A stretch of DNA of 64,000 nt from Ardenticatenales bacterium (GCA_020634515.1 JACKBL010000003.1:664557-728556), one strand, 5' to 3'; positions 1-9,159 are shown, numbered from the stretch's first letter. Notes: generated by a model not told the origin, from the sequence alone. A program made the numbers and translations.

Positions 1-244
1 TGGGCGCGCCGCGTCGTTCCAGGATAGCGTTGGTGGCGACGGTGCTGCCGTGGACAATGCCGGCATTTTCTCCCACCCCCATCCGCTCAATCCCCGCCAA
101 AATCGCCCGTGACGGGTCCGTCGGCGTACTCAACTCCTTATGAATGTGCAGCAGCCGCCCATCCCACCACACAAAATCCGTAAAAGTGCCACCCGTATCC
201 ACACCTGCGCGCAACGTGAGCCTCCAGCCAGAGAATTTCGCCAC
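1..244 (-). CDS. Hydantoinase A / 5-oxoprolinase family, N-terminal part (runs off the window)
   Basis: Reading the minus strand from a GTG at 244 gives about 81 codons open to the window edge. They carry the motif VDTGGTFTDF near residue 15 and, further on, GSTVATNAILER. Both are typical of the N-terminal actin-like ATPase fold of HyuA / 5-oxoprolinase subunits, which couple ATP hydrolysis to opening of hydantoin or 5-oxoproline rings. A TTG codon about 11 residues in could be the real start. It is divergent from the permease at 360. Most of the protein lies outside the window, so the substrate class cannot be judged. Confidence 0.85.
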   Translation of the reverse strand, partial: MAKFSGWRLTLRAGVDTGGTFTDFVWWDGRLLHIHKELSTPTDPSRAILAGIERMGVGENAGIVHGSTVATNAILERRGAP

Positions 245-269
245 ATTCTACCATAATTTGGGCTACCCA

Positions 270-302
270 AGATTGGTTCATTCTTCAAGAATGAACCAAT
301 CT
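270..302. repeat. AGATTGGTTC palindrome, copy 1
   Basis: A perfect inverted repeat: 16-bp arms AGATTGGTTCATTCTT and its complement around a single base. It sits in the divergent gap between hyuA and the permease. There is no run of T after it, so it is not an ordinary terminator. Four relatives occur at 16760, 18755, 39952 and 49107. Confidence 0.9.
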
Positions 303-359
303 CTAAAACCATGCCCGCGCATCTTGACGCTGATTCATTTTCGTGAGACAGTTGGCTTC

Positions 360-1424
360 ATGGATACGAGTGAGCCATACAACCACGCCACGCCCCAGGC
401 AAAGCCGCCACGGGAAATTCCCACATCGCGCCGTCCGCTGGTTTTTGCCATCGGCATACTCCTCCTCATCCTGGCCACCTACGCCCTCACCAACTGGACG
501 CCCCCCGCCATCAGCAGCCGCTTTCGCACCTTCGTCACCATCTTCCTCGGCATCCTGGTGGAAGCCCTGCCCTTTCTCCTGGCCGGTTCCATCGTCTCCG
601 GCCTGATAGAAGTGTACGTGGATCGCGGCGCCTTTGATCGTTTCCTGCCCCGCCGCCCTATCCCCGCCGCCTTCGTCGGCGCGCTGCTCGGCTTTGCCTT
701 CCCCGTCTGCGAGTGTGGCGTGGTCCCCGTCACGCGCCGCCTCTATCAGAAAGGCATGCCCCTCTCCGTGGGCATCGCCTTTCTCCTGGCCGCGCCCGTG
801 GTCAATCCCGTCGTCCTCATCAGCACCTACGCCGCCTTCGGCTGGGGACCTGTTTTCTTCGGGCGCGTCGGCTTCAGCATCTTGATCGCCTTTGCCATTG
901 GCCTCCTGTTCACCTTCGCCAAACCGGACGAAATCCTGCGGCCCGATGAAGCCCGCCTCTGCGCGCCGGACCATGAGCATGATCACGACCATGATCACGG
1001 CCACGGCCATGCGCGTCGCTCCATCTGGCAGGCGCTCAGCGTCGGTGGGGACGACTTCCTGGACATGGCTCGCTACCTGATCATGGGTTCCGCGTTGGCT
1101 GCCGCGATGCAAACGCTCGTGCCCCAGGCCACCCTGCTGGCGTTGGGGCGCGGCCCCGTCATTTCCGTCGTCACCCTCATGCTGCTGGCCTTCGTCCTGT
1201 CCGTCTGCTCCACTGTGGACGCCTTCCTGGCCCTCTCCTTCGTCAGCACCTTCACCACCGGCTCCATCCTCAGCTTCCTTGTCTTTGGCCCCATGGTGGA
1301 CATCAAAAGCTCGCTCATGTTCCTCGGCGTCTTCCGGCGACGCACCGTTCTCTACCTCATCCTGCTGCCGCTCTGTTTCGCCCTCGTCCTGGGCATTTTC
1401 GTCAACCTGAACCTCGGCTGGTAG
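360..1424 (+). CDS. UPF0718/ArsP-like permease with His-rich loop
   Basis: A 354-residue polytopic membrane protein with about eight hydrophobic segments. It carries the family hallmarks CECGVVPVTR around residue 117 in the first half and VCSTVDAF around residue 283 in the second. The family (DUF318/UPF0718) contains permeases such as ArsP, which exports organoarsenicals; other members are thought to handle metals. The loop between the halves, about residues 204-217, has alternating His and Asp, suggesting metal binding. I start at the ATG at 360; upstream in-frame codons cross the palindrome at 270-302 and have no family similarity. The next gene, 55 bp downstream, is the usual partner (UPF0703). 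The substrate cannot be read from sequence. Confidence 0.85.
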   Translation: MDTSEPYNHATPQAKPPREIPTSRRPLVFAIGILLLILATYALTNWTPPAISSRFRTFVTIFLGILVEALPFLLAGSIVSGLIEVYVDRGAFDRFLPRRPIPAAFVGALLGFAFPVCECGVVPVTRRLYQKGMPLSVGIAFLLAAPVVNPVVLISTYAAFGWGPVFFGRVGFSILIAFAIGLLFTFAKPDEILRPDEARLCAPDHEHDHDHDHGHGHARRSIWQALSVGGDDFLDMARYLIMGSALAAAMQTLVPQATLLALGRGPVISVVTLMLLAFVLSVCSTVDAFLALSFVSTFTTGSILSFLVFGPMVDIKSSLMFLGVFRRRTVLYLILLPLCFALVLGIFVNLNLGW

Positions 1425-1433
1425 GCAACCTGT

Positions 1434-1464
1434 CTTCGCGGAAGCTGTTCGAGCTTCCGGGAAG
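1434..1464. repeat. CTTCCCGGAAG-type hairpin between the permease and its partner
   Basis: Inverted arms CTTCGCGGAAGCT and AGCTTCCGGGAAG with a 5-base loop. It is one of a dispersed family (also 9172/9341, 13509, 48035-48228, 61133) and lies inside an apparent operon, where it could tune the mRNA. A short T run (TTTT) follows at 1467. Confidence 0.8.
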
Positions 1465-1478
1465 GGTTTTACTTTACC

Positions 1479-2210
1479 ATGACCCGCATTCTCAAATCCC
1501 TCCTCCTCGTCGCCCTCGGTCTCTACCTCTACACACGGCTGACCACGGGCGTCATTGAGTTCTACATCCATCCGCGCTTCATCTCGTTGGTGCTACTGGC
1601 ATCCGTCGGGTTGTTGATTGTGGCCGCCAGCTTTTTCCTGCGCCAACCGCCCGACGACGGCCACGATCACGATCACGAAGGGCACACGCACGGCTCTTTG
1701 TCCTGGCTGGGGCTTTTCGTGGTGGCCGTGCCCGTCGTCTTGGGGCTGCTGGTTCCGCCGCAACCGTTGGGGGCGGCGGCGGTGGGCAATCGGGAGGTGC
1801 AGGTCGGCAGCCTGAATTCCATTGCGCCGCCGCGCGGCGATGACCGCATGGGGCTGGTTGCCGGGGAGCGCAACATCCTTGACTGGCTCACCGATTTCCA
1901 GCGTAACCCGGATGACACCGCTTTCAATGGGATGGAGGCCAATCTCACCGGTTTTTTGTATCGGGATGAGCGGTTTGCGGCGGATGAGTTTATGCTGGCG
2001 CGGTTCGTGGTGAGCTGCTGTGTGGCGGATGCCTCCCCCATTGGCGTGATTGTGCGCACCGCGGATGCGGCGGCGTATGCGGATGACCAATGGCTGCAAG
2101 TGAAGGGGGCATTTCAGGTGGGGACGTTTATCAATGCGCAGATGCCGATCCTCATGGCGGAGGAGATCACGCCGATTGAGCAGCCAAAACAGCCGTACCT
2201 GTATCCGTGA
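1479..2210 (+). CDS. UPF0703 / TIGR03943 family membrane protein
   Basis: A 243-residue protein with two or three N-terminal hydrophobic helices, a His/Asp-rich stretch after the second helix (DDGHDHDHEGHTHG), a further hydrophobic segment and an extracytoplasmic C-terminal domain containing FVVSCCVADASPIGVIV. This matches the TIGR03943/UPF0703 family, typically encoded next to a UPF0718 permease, as here. The two proteins probably form one membrane complex. Both have His-rich stretches, which points to a metal cation, but this is inference. The last codons overlap the start of the next gene. Confidence 0.85.
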   Translation: MTRILKSLLLVALGLYLYTRLTTGVIEFYIHPRFISLVLLASVGLLIVAASFFLRQPPDDGHDHDHEGHTHGSLSWLGLFVVAVPVVLGLLVPPQPLGAAAVGNREVQVGSLNSIAPPRGDDRMGLVAGERNILDWLTDFQRNPDDTAFNGMEANLTGFLYRDERFAADEFMLARFVVSCCVADASPIGVIVRTADAAAYADDQWLQVKGAFQVGTFINAQMPILMAEEITPIEQPKQPYLYP

Positions 2211-3583
2211 GCCGGTCCCCGATAGGAAGTCATTTGCATTTGAGTCGTTTTGATCGTCTGGCGTGGTTGGTGATAGCGGGTTCGTTGGCGCTGGCGGGGC
2301 TGCTGGCGTGGCGTGGGGACCGCGTGGGGGCGCGGGTGGCGGCGTTTGTTCCTGAATTGGACGCTGCCGGCATTTCCACGGAAACCACCCTGCGCCTCAC
2401 CTTCGCCCAACCCATGAATACCACCGACACCCCTGCCCTTACCCTGCAGCCCGCCGCGCCCGGAGAAACCACATGGGACGGCAGCACCCTCATCTTCACT
2501 CCCGCCGCCCCGCTACAACCCGACACCCTATACACTGTCACCCTGCCCCCTCTCCGTTCCCAACAGGGTCAGCGCCTGCTGCGTGTCCCCACCTGGCAAT
2601 TCCACACCCGCCCGCCGCACATCCTCTTCCTCTCGCCGGATGCCCAGGGGCAGCAACAACTGTTCGTGACGGCGCTGGACGGGCAGCCGCCCCGACCGCT
2701 GACGCAGGGAACGGATGAGGTTGTCGATTTTGTGGTCTCGCCAGATGCCGGCATCATCGCCTACAGCCTCAGCCAACCGGATGGTCGCGCCAATTTGTGG
2801 TTCATACCCGCCCTCGGAGGCGACAGCCGGCAGCTAGTAGACTGCGCCGGCGACGTATGCAGCGCGCCCACCTGGACGCCCGATGGCCGCCGCCTCATCT
2901 ACGAGCGACGCGCCCGCGGTCTCGCCGGCGCGCCCCCCGGCCCGCCCCGCCTCTGGTGGGTAGACCTGGCTTCTGGCGAGACCGTTCCCGTCTTCCAGGA
3001 CAGCCAACTGCTGGGCATGAATCCACGCATTTCGCCCGATGGCCGTTGGTTGAGCTTCAACGTCCCTTTCAGCCAGGAAGTGCAGGCGTATAATCTGGAG
3101 ACGGGGCAAAGCGTCTTCGCCCCCAGCCAGACGGGCGAAGTCGCTGCCTGGAGTCCCGACAGCCGCCGTCTGCTGCTGACGGACGTGCAAATCCAGGGAG
3201 AGGCATTCGCCATCAACCTGTTCAGCGCCGATGTGTACAGCCATACCGTGATCAACCTCAGCGCCGAACTGAACGTGAATGACGGCTTCCCCGCCTGGTC
3301 GCCGGACGGCGCGTGGATTGCCTTCAACCGCAAGCTGGCGCGCGCGCCCATGGGCAAGCAGTTGTGGCTGGCGCGAGCCGACGGCAGCGAGGCCAAGCCG
3401 TTAACCCAGGACGCGGACGTGAATCATGGGCCGCCGCGTTGGTCGCCTGATGCCCGCTCTCTGCTGTTTCAGCGCTATATCCTCACCAGCCAGGGCGAGC
3501 CGGGCATCTGGCTGCTGAATGTGCAAACCGGCGCGCAACGGGAAATCGCCCGCGTGGGCAGCCAGCCCGCCTGGCTGCCCTGA
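2207..3583 (+). CDS. Membrane-anchored TolB-like beta-propeller protein, copy 1
   Basis: 458 residues. The GTG start overlaps the stop codon of the upstream gene (GTGA). A single N-terminal membrane helix (about 15-35) is followed by a Big_5/Ig-like domain (about 45-130) and a WD40-like/TolB propeller (about 135-455). The propeller has repeated blades ending in motifs such as WSPDGAWIAF and SPDGRWLSF. The propeller would lie outside the membrane and probably acts as a binding scaffold; no catalytic residues are evident. The gene at 3628 is a paralogue with the same domain order and shared words (RFDRL, GDRVGARV, PPRLWW). The G-rich to C-rich change at the TGCCGGCA copy at 2365 is very sharp. 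Confidence 0.8.
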   Translation: MSRSPIGSHLHLSRFDRLAWLVIAGSLALAGLLAWRGDRVGARVAAFVPELDAAGISTETTLRLTFAQPMNTTDTPALTLQPAAPGETTWDGSTLIFTPAAPLQPDTLYTVTLPPLRSQQGQRLLRVPTWQFHTRPPHILFLSPDAQGQQQLFVTALDGQPPRPLTQGTDEVVDFVVSPDAGIIAYSLSQPDGRANLWFIPALGGDSRQLVDCAGDVCSAPTWTPDGRRLIYERRARGLAGAPPGPPRLWWVDLASGETVPVFQDSQLLGMNPRISPDGRWLSFNVPFSQEVQAYNLETGQSVFAPSQTGEVAAWSPDSRRLLLTDVQIQGEAFAINLFSADVYSHTVINLSAELNVNDGFPAWSPDGAWIAFNRKLARAPMGKQLWLARADGSEAKPLTQDADVNHGPPRWSPDARSLLFQRYILTSQGEPGIWLLNVQTGAQREIARVGSQPAWLP

Positions 3584-3585
3584 GC

Positions 3586-3613
3586 AACAGTCAACGGATA
3601 ACAGTCAACGGAT
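3586..3613. repeat. Two tandem 14-bp direct repeats
   Basis: The unit AACAGTCAACGGAT occurs twice head to tail in the 44-bp gap between the two propeller genes, just before the start region of the second. No function is evident. Confidence 0.8.
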
Positions 3614-3627
3614 AACGGAAAACGAAA

Positions 3628-5007
3628 ATGTTGCGTGTACGACGATTTCCTCTTTCATTGAGCCGTTTTGATCGCCTGGTTTGGGCGACGATGGTGGGGC
3701 TGTTGCTCCTGGCGGGCTTCATGGCCTTGCGCGGGGATCGGGTGGGGGCGCGGGTGGTGGACGTATTCCCGGTGGATGGGAGCCGCGCGGTTTCCACGCG
3801 GGCGGGCCTGCGCGTGACCTTCGCGCAGGAAATGGAGGCGGCGGACGTGTCCGTGACGGTGGTCCCCGACGTAGAAGCGGCGGTGTCCTGGGATGGGCGC
3901 GCGCTCCTGGTTCAGCCCACCGCGCCATTAGCCCCAGACACGACGTACAGCGTGAGCGTGCCGGCAGGATTGCGAAGCCAGCGTGGACAATTACTGCTGC
4001 GTCCCCTCACCTGGGAATTCCACACAGCCACGCCGCGTCTCCTCTACCTGGGCTGGGATCGCTCCGATGTCAGCCAACTATTTCTGGTGTCGCCCACAGG
4101 CGGCGAGCCGGAGGCGTTGACGCGGGGAAAAGAGAACGTGGTGGATTACGCGCTCTCCCCGGATGGAACCACCGTGCTTTACAGCGTGGCCGCGCCGGGA
4201 GCCGCCAGCAGCGAAATGTGGCTGGTGGGCACGGATGGACGGGGCGCGCGCCGCCTGCTACGCTGCGACGATGGCCTGTGCCACCGGCCTACGTGGTCGC
4301 CCGACGGCAAGCGGCTGCTTTATGAACGGCGCAACATTGACGCGACGACGCAGCAAACGGGGCCGCCGCGCCTGTGGTGGCTCGATGTGGCTTCCGGGCA
4401 AACGCTTCCTGTGTTCAGTGACAGCCAGTGGTTGGGATTGGGCGCGACGTTTTCCGCCGATGGCCGCTGGATCGGCTACGTGGCGCCACAATCGCAAGAG
4501 GTGCAGCTTTATAATCTGGATTCAGGGGAGACACGCTTGTTGCCCAGCGAGACGGGGCAGTCGCCCGTCTGGAATCCGACCACGCCCACGCTGGTGTTTA
4601 CGGCTTATGCGACCACGATTGAGGGCTTTTCCGTGCATCTTTTTTATGCGGATTTGAGCGACGCGGCTCCGGTGGATTTGAGCGGCGCGGCGGCGGTGGA
4701 GGATGATGGGCCGGTGTGGTCGCCGGATGGGGCGTGGATTGCGTTTGGGCGGCAGCAGGCGGGGACGACGATGGGGAAGCAGTTGTGGGTGATGCGGGCG
4801 GATGGGCGCGAGGCGCGGGCGTTGACGGTTGATCCTGCGGCGTATTATGTTTTGCCGGCATGGTCCCCCGACGGGCGCGCATTGGCCTTTCAAAGATATG
4901 CCCTGGCCGAAGCCAATGCGCGCCCGGAAATTTGGGTGGTGGATGTGGCGGGCGGCGCGCCGCGCCAGGTCGTCGCCGCCGGGCAACAACCTACCTGGGT
5001 TCCGTAA
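3628..5007 (+). CDS. Membrane-anchored TolB-like beta-propeller protein, copy 2
   Basis: 459 residues, starting at ATG 3628. It has an N-terminal membrane helix (about 15-32), an Ig-like domain with RVTFAQEMEAADVSV, and six or so TolB-type blades (WSPDGKRLLYERR, WSPDGAWIAFGRQ, WSPDGRALAFQRY). It is a clear paralogue of the preceding gene over its whole length, so the pair arose by tandem duplication, though the two have diverged. Downstream is a convergent gene, pfaD, with about 110 bp between. The role is probably an extracytoplasmic scaffold or sensor; the ligand is unknown. Confidence 0.8.
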   Translation: MLRVRRFPLSLSRFDRLVWATMVGLLLLAGFMALRGDRVGARVVDVFPVDGSRAVSTRAGLRVTFAQEMEAADVSVTVVPDVEAAVSWDGRALLVQPTAPLAPDTTYSVSVPAGLRSQRGQLLLRPLTWEFHTATPRLLYLGWDRSDVSQLFLVSPTGGEPEALTRGKENVVDYALSPDGTTVLYSVAAPGAASSEMWLVGTDGRGARRLLRCDDGLCHRPTWSPDGKRLLYERRNIDATTQQTGPPRLWWLDVASGQTLPVFSDSQWLGLGATFSADGRWIGYVAPQSQEVQLYNLDSGETRLLPSETGQSPVWNPTTPTLVFTAYATTIEGFSVHLFYADLSDAAPVDLSGAAAVEDDGPVWSPDGAWIAFGRQQAGTTMGKQLWVMRADGREARALTVDPAAYYVLPAWSPDGRALAFQRYALAEANARPEIWVVDVAGGAPRQVVAAGQQPTWVP

Positions 5008-5116
5008 AGGCGTTAACCCGCAGCTACCTGATGGGTGTCGTCAAAAAAAGGTCCCTGAATTAAAACGTGAGAATTCCGGTGATTTCAGGGAGTCGGTTTT
5101 TTCGCTCATGGGGCGA

Positions 5117-6745
5117 TTAGGCAAAGGGAGTGGGGATGTATTGGCGGTAGAATGCCGGCATCATCACACCCCCCAACCCCGCCTGATGCAACCGATACAA
5201 ATAAGCCGCGCCCAACATAATGTGCTGGGCCACCTCCACCGCGCGCCGATTCTCCGGCGGCTCCAGGTACGAACCACGCACCCAATCATTAAACGAACCC
5301 ATCGCCGGACCGCACCAGATTTGATAATCATACGTGCGATCAGGCACACCCGTGTTCGACCAGCGCGACGACAGCCCCAGATACCAGCGGAAAACCAGCG
5401 CCATCTTCCGCTTCGGGTCCCGATTCGCCTTTTCCAATTGGGACGGATCCCGCTTCTGAAAAAACGCCGCCGTATCCGCCCACACGTCATCCAGATTGCG
5501 CTGGAAAATCTGTGACTCCAACTGCTGCCGCTCCGCCGCCGGAATCGCCTCAATTGAATCGTAAGCACGATACACGCTGTACAACTTCTGCGCCCGCATC
5601 GGGAAAAACGTCCCCTTCTTCAACACCTGCACCTGCACCCCCATCTCGAACATATCCGCCGCCGGAGCCATCGCCACATCCGGCACAGCCGCCTGCGCCA
5701 ACAACGCCTTCGTATGCGGCGACACACCCGCCTCCAGGCAAGACTGATTGACCGAACCCGTGACCACGTAAGAAGCGCCCATCATGAACGCCGCCAGCGC
5801 CGCCGTCGGGGTGCCAATGCCCCCCGCCGCCCCGATGCGCGTCTGGTAGGCGGATTGGCTCTGGATTTCGTCGCGCAGGAGGGTAATTGAGGGGAACAGG
5901 CAGACGAGCGATTGGTTGTCCGTATGGCCGCCGGAGTCCGCCTCCACGGTGATGTCGTCCGCCATGGGCACATGCTCCGCCAGCGACGCTTGCTGCTGCG
6001 TGATCAAGCCCGCCGAGACGAGTTGGTTCAGCAGGCGCGGCGGGGCCGGCTTCAGGAACTTTTCCGCTACCTCGCGGCGGGAAATTTTGGCGATGATTTT
6101 GTTCCGAACCGTGATATACCCTTCGGGCGCGACACCCAGACCGGCCACGCGGTAGTAAACCACATTGGGCGTCAGGTCCATAAAGGCCGAGGCTTCTACC
6201 GTGGCAACGTTGTGCCGCAAGTACAGGTCAACCGCGGCCCGTTCAATGTCTTCTTCCTGCGGGCTGTGGATCAGATTGAAGGCGTAGGGGCCGCCGGGGA
6301 GGGCCTGCTGGATAGACTGGATGGCCTGTTCCACGCGGTCCGGCATCAGGCCCGCGGCACCAAATGAGCCGAGGAAGCCGGCCTGCCCCATGGCGATGAC
6401 CAACGCTTCGGAAGCGATGCCGTTGGCCATGGCGCCGGTGGCATAGGCGTACTGCACCTGGTGAAAGGCGCGGAAGAAGGGGTCGCCCAACTGATAGACG
6501 GGCATGGGCGCGAGTACGGTCAGTCCCTCAATGCCGGAGGGCGCGGCGGAAGCGGATTGAAAATATCCCTCGCGGGTGACGCCGATGCGCCCATACTGGT
6601 CACGCACCACGTAGCAGGGTGTGTTCACGTCCAGCAAGGTTGCCTTGATGGCAACGGGGTCGAAAGCAATGGAGTTTGCGGAGCCATGCCAGGAGTAGGC
6701 GGAAGCTGCGCCAAAATAGCGCAGGCCATTGTCATTTTGCGTCAT
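5117..6745 (-). CDS. pfaD: PfaD-type FMN-dependent enoyl reductase
   Basis: 542 residues, the usual length of PfaD, the stand-alone trans-acting enoyl reductase of polyunsaturated-fatty-acid and trans-AT polyketide synthases (2-nitropropane dioxygenase-like TIM barrel binding FMN). Features in order: an N-terminal module with PCYVVRDQYGRIGV, the barrel with GFLGSFGAAG and NLIHSP, ADSGGHTDN, RIGAAGGIGTP, GASYVVTGSVNQ, and a C-terminal WCGPAMGSFNDWVRGSYLE typical of PfaD. The start ATG is preceded by GAGGAAA at a loose spacing. No PfaA-C or polyketide synthase gene is in the window, so its partner synthase must be elsewhere or absent. A lone acyl carrier protein occurs 30 kb away. Confidence 0.9.
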   Translation of the reverse strand: MTQNDNGLRYFGAASAYSWHGSANSIAFDPVAIKATLLDVNTPCYVVRDQYGRIGVTREGYFQSASAAPSGIEGLTVLAPMPVYQLGDPFFRAFHQVQYAYATGAMANGIASEALVIAMGQAGFLGSFGAAGLMPDRVEQAIQSIQQALPGGPYAFNLIHSPQEEDIERAAVDLYLRHNVATVEASAFMDLTPNVVYYRVAGLGVAPEGYITVRNKIIAKISRREVAEKFLKPAPPRLLNQLVSAGLITQQQASLAEHVPMADDITVEADSGGHTDNQSLVCLFPSITLLRDEIQSQSAYQTRIGAAGGIGTPTAALAAFMMGASYVVTGSVNQSCLEAGVSPHTKALLAQAAVPDVAMAPAADMFEMGVQVQVLKKGTFFPMRAQKLYSVYRAYDSIEAIPAAERQQLESQIFQRNLDDVWADTAAFFQKRDPSQLEKANRDPKRKMALVFRWYLGLSSRWSNTGVPDRTYDYQIWCGPAMGSFNDWVRGSYLEPPENRRAVEVAQHIMLGAAYLYRLHQAGLGGVMMPAFYRQYIPTPFA

Positions 6746-7169
6746 TTGCGTGTTTTCCTCTGAAAGTCGTGATCAGCGGGTAGCGGATAGTTTTGGGTTG
6801 CCGGTTGGTGACACCGGGTTCATGCGCGGCGCATTCCCGCGGCAGGGTGTGCGCGCCAAAGCGATTTAGAACGCATCCAAGAATAAATTATCGCGGAATC
6901 GTCGGATACGCTTGAAGTGACCTGCTAACCTGCAAAATGGCAAGCAATTTCTGGACGGTCACTCAGATGCCCTATTTTACTCGCTTTTTGCCAGTTTGAC
7001 AGGGAAACCAATCGCCGCCAGCAATTCCAATGATGGTGATTCCGCAGGGTCAAGCCCCTTTTTTCCCTCTGAAACAAGCCATGCCCCACTTTTGACGGGC
7101 CAGAACATTTTTCCAGGGAATTCGCACCAAAAGCCGTTCATTCATATTGGGAATTGCTGTTGACAATCA
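6746..7169. other. Gene-free stretch with a dispersed repeat
   Basis: About 420 bases upstream of pfaD with no credible gene. The first part presumably holds the pfaD promoter, although I see no clear -35/-10 pair. The second half (7040-7156) is a repeat described separately. The words GATGGTGATTCC occur here near 7030 and again at about 7230, inside the left end of the IS element. Confidence 0.6.
7040..7156. repeat. Dispersed ~115-bp repeat, copy 1 (second copy at 55548)
   Basis: Shares GGTCAAGCCC, GGAATTCGCACCAAAAGC-like and ACAAGCCATG words in the same order and spacing with 55548-55664, with several mismatches and small gaps. No open frame is conserved between the copies, so it is probably a degenerate end of a mobile element. 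The IS1634-type element lies just to its right. Confidence 0.65.
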
Positions 7170-7174
7170 TATTC

Positions 7175-9159
7175 TCTCAACGTTCGCTCAAAATTTATGC
7201 CAAAAGTCAATTTGCGCGATTGCGGTTGATGATGGTGATTCCAAAACAATGCAAACTACGATAATGCCGTAAACGCTTGACTCATCGAGGCTTTTCACCG
7301 TACTTTACCAATCACATACAGATAATAGACCCTCTCCTCCCCTGGATTAGGCGGATTGCAGGGCCGCCAAACCCGTGTAGGCCGTCAACGGAATGCCCAA
7401 GAGTCCCAAAATGCGTTCTTGCACACCGGTCAACGGGGTTAATTGGTAAAGAACCTGCGCTCCTAACCGGAAGACGGTTAAGTTGATGTCCTCAAAGGCT
7501 TGCAGCATGCGCTCCATCGTGGGCGTGGCGGTGCCTCGTTTGGGATTACCCGGAAAAATGCCGGTCAATTCCTCTTTGACCTCCGCCAACGCCTCTTTAG
7601 CCACGTAATCACCCAGAGCCAATACCCGGGCTGCCAGGGTCAGCAGGTGGAAAAGTCCTTCGGCATGGTCATCACGCTGCACATAGACCGGGGTAATGGA
7701 GAGCAACTTGCCTTGCAGACGACGAAAGATGTTCTCCGCGACGTACTGGCTGCGATAGGCTTGCACCGCCTGGGTCAATGACAACTCGACAGCGGGCGCG
7801 TTGGTGGCATAAATCCGCCACCCCATCTTGAACATGGCCGCGGCAATCGCCACCAGGTCACGCTGTACGGTCAATTGGTAGCGCACCGTCTTTTCCACCC
7901 GCGCTGGCTTGTCTTTATAGGCGCGTATCGGACGCTCCGCGACCTCACGTTTAGTCGTGCAGACGAATAAGCCGGACACTTTGTACTGTTTTTGGATGCG
8001 CTTGATGGCCGCTAACAGCGTTTTCTCGTCTTCTATCTGCTTTTTGCCGCGTTGCCGTGGCGGTGTCAGGGCGCGTAAAGCGGCTTCGGCTTTATCCAAC
8101 CGTTTCTGTAATGCGTCTCGTTCACTCTGCATGTAGCTGAAGGAACGCACCACCAGCAAACGCTCTTGCCAGGTGACGTGGCGCTTATTGACGATGGCGC
8201 TGCGCGACCGGCTGACTTCAAAACCCCGCGCCACCGCATCAGCCGCATTGGGCGCTGTGCCATTGGTCGGCAGCGCCCCATCCAAAAAGATAAGCGGTAT
8301 CTGGGCTTCCCGCTCTTGCTGTCCGACCAGCAGTTCGTCGAGCAGCTTGGGTTCATCTTTGAGATAGGCCAGGGGTGTCAAATAGTGGTCGTTGTTGTTG
8401 GCGACGGTGGCGCGTGTCAGGAGCGCGCTCATCTTGCTATCTCCCACGACCAGCAGCGCCCGACCCGGAAAAGTCTGCTTGATGCGCTGGTAAATGGGAA
8501 TGTAGAGTGGGTCATCAGCCCGGTTGCCTGGGACGATATCCACCGCCAGCGGTAAACCCAAGGGGTCGAGGCTGCCGATCATCATTTTGTACAGGGTCTC
8601 GAACAAACCATTCTTGGCTTTGCCAACCTGGAACAGCCACGACCCGTTGGGGTCGTGGTTGACAATGCCAACGGTGCCATCTAGCCGCGCACACCACCGT
8701 TCGGGCAGTTTCTTGGCCAGGTCATAGACCCGCACCAGGCGATTGCCCAGGCGACTTTCGACCTCAGCCCAGTCGCTTTGCGGCTGTAGATACCGCAGAC
8801 AAAGGGCTAACCGGTCATCGGTGAAATCTAACGGCGTAACCAGTTGCCCAGTTAGGTGTCCCAGTGTCAACAAGTGTTTGGCAACCCACTCCTGAACGCA
8901 ATCCATCCGGTGGGTGTGCTTGACCAGGATATGTGTCAGCCAGATGGTAATGACCCAACCGGGCGTCAACCCCTGCCAGTTGCCATGGGGGACGATGATG
9001 CTATCCACAATGGCTTGAATGCCCATTTTTTGTAGCGAATTGTAAATGAGCGGGATGTCATCTACTCGCTCTGTCTGTATGTCGAACCTGTTAATGTCTA
9101 CCATAGGATATGGGTATACCAAATTTGGTTTTATCCGCAAAATTTGAGCGAACGTTGAG
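7175..9159. mobile_element. IS1634-type insertion sequence, apparently complete
   Basis: Terminal inverted repeats: the left end CTCAACGTTCGCTC (7176 onwards) matches the complement of the right end GAGCGAACGTTGAG (to 9159), and the match continues through an A/T-rich block for about 23 bases. The 5-bp sequence TATTC flanks both sides (7170-7174 and 9160-9164) and looks like the target duplication. The element is about 1.98 kb with one transposase gene on the minus strand. The intact gene, matched ends and duplication suggest a fairly recent insertion. The left 170 bp are non-coding. Confidence 0.85.
7347..9104 (-). CDS. IS1634-family transposase
   Basis: 585 residues from the ATG at 9104; a TTG further upstream would lie within the terminal repeat and is unlikely to be used. 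The N-terminus (MVDINRFDIQTERVDDIPL and following about 110 residues) matches the DUF4277 domain found in IS1634-type transposases. The rest is a DDE domain: an Asp in ARLDGTVGIVNHD, an Asp in LLVVGDSKMSA, a long inserted region, and a Glu near the end within QYVAENIFRRLQG followed by YVQRDDHAEGL. It cuts and pastes the surrounding element. There is no frameshift or stop, so it could be active. Confidence 0.9.
   Translation of the reverse strand: MVDINRFDIQTERVDDIPLIYNSLQKMGIQAIVDSIIVPHGNWQGLTPGWVITIWLTHILVKHTHRMDCVQEWVAKHLLTLGHLTGQLVTPLDFTDDRLALCLRYLQPQSDWAEVESRLGNRLVRVYDLAKKLPERWCARLDGTVGIVNHDPNGSWLFQVGKAKNGLFETLYKMMIGSLDPLGLPLAVDIVPGNRADDPLYIPIYQRIKQTFPGRALLVVGDSKMSALLTRATVANNNDHYLTPLAYLKDEPKLLDELLVGQQEREAQIPLIFLDGALPTNGTAPNAADAVARGFEVSRSRSAIVNKRHVTWQERLLVVRSFSYMQSERDALQKRLDKAEAALRALTPPRQRGKKQIEDEKTLLAAIKRIQKQYKVSGLFVCTTKREVAERPIRAYKDKPARVEKTVRYQLTVQRDLVAIAAAMFKMGWRIYATNAPAVELSLTQAVQAYRSQYVAENIFRRLQGKLLSITPVYVQRDDHAEGLFHLLTLAARVLALGDYVAKEALAEVKEELTGIFPGNPKRGTATPTMERMLQAFEDINLTVFRLGAQVLYQLTPLTGVQERILGLLGIPLTAYTGLAALQSA

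Noticed and set aside
303..1571. A 422-codon frame on the minus strand opposite the permease
   Set aside because: It is a shadow of the GC-rich permease gene; its composition (runs of Gly, Glu, Asp, Gln) and lack of any family pattern show it is not a gene.
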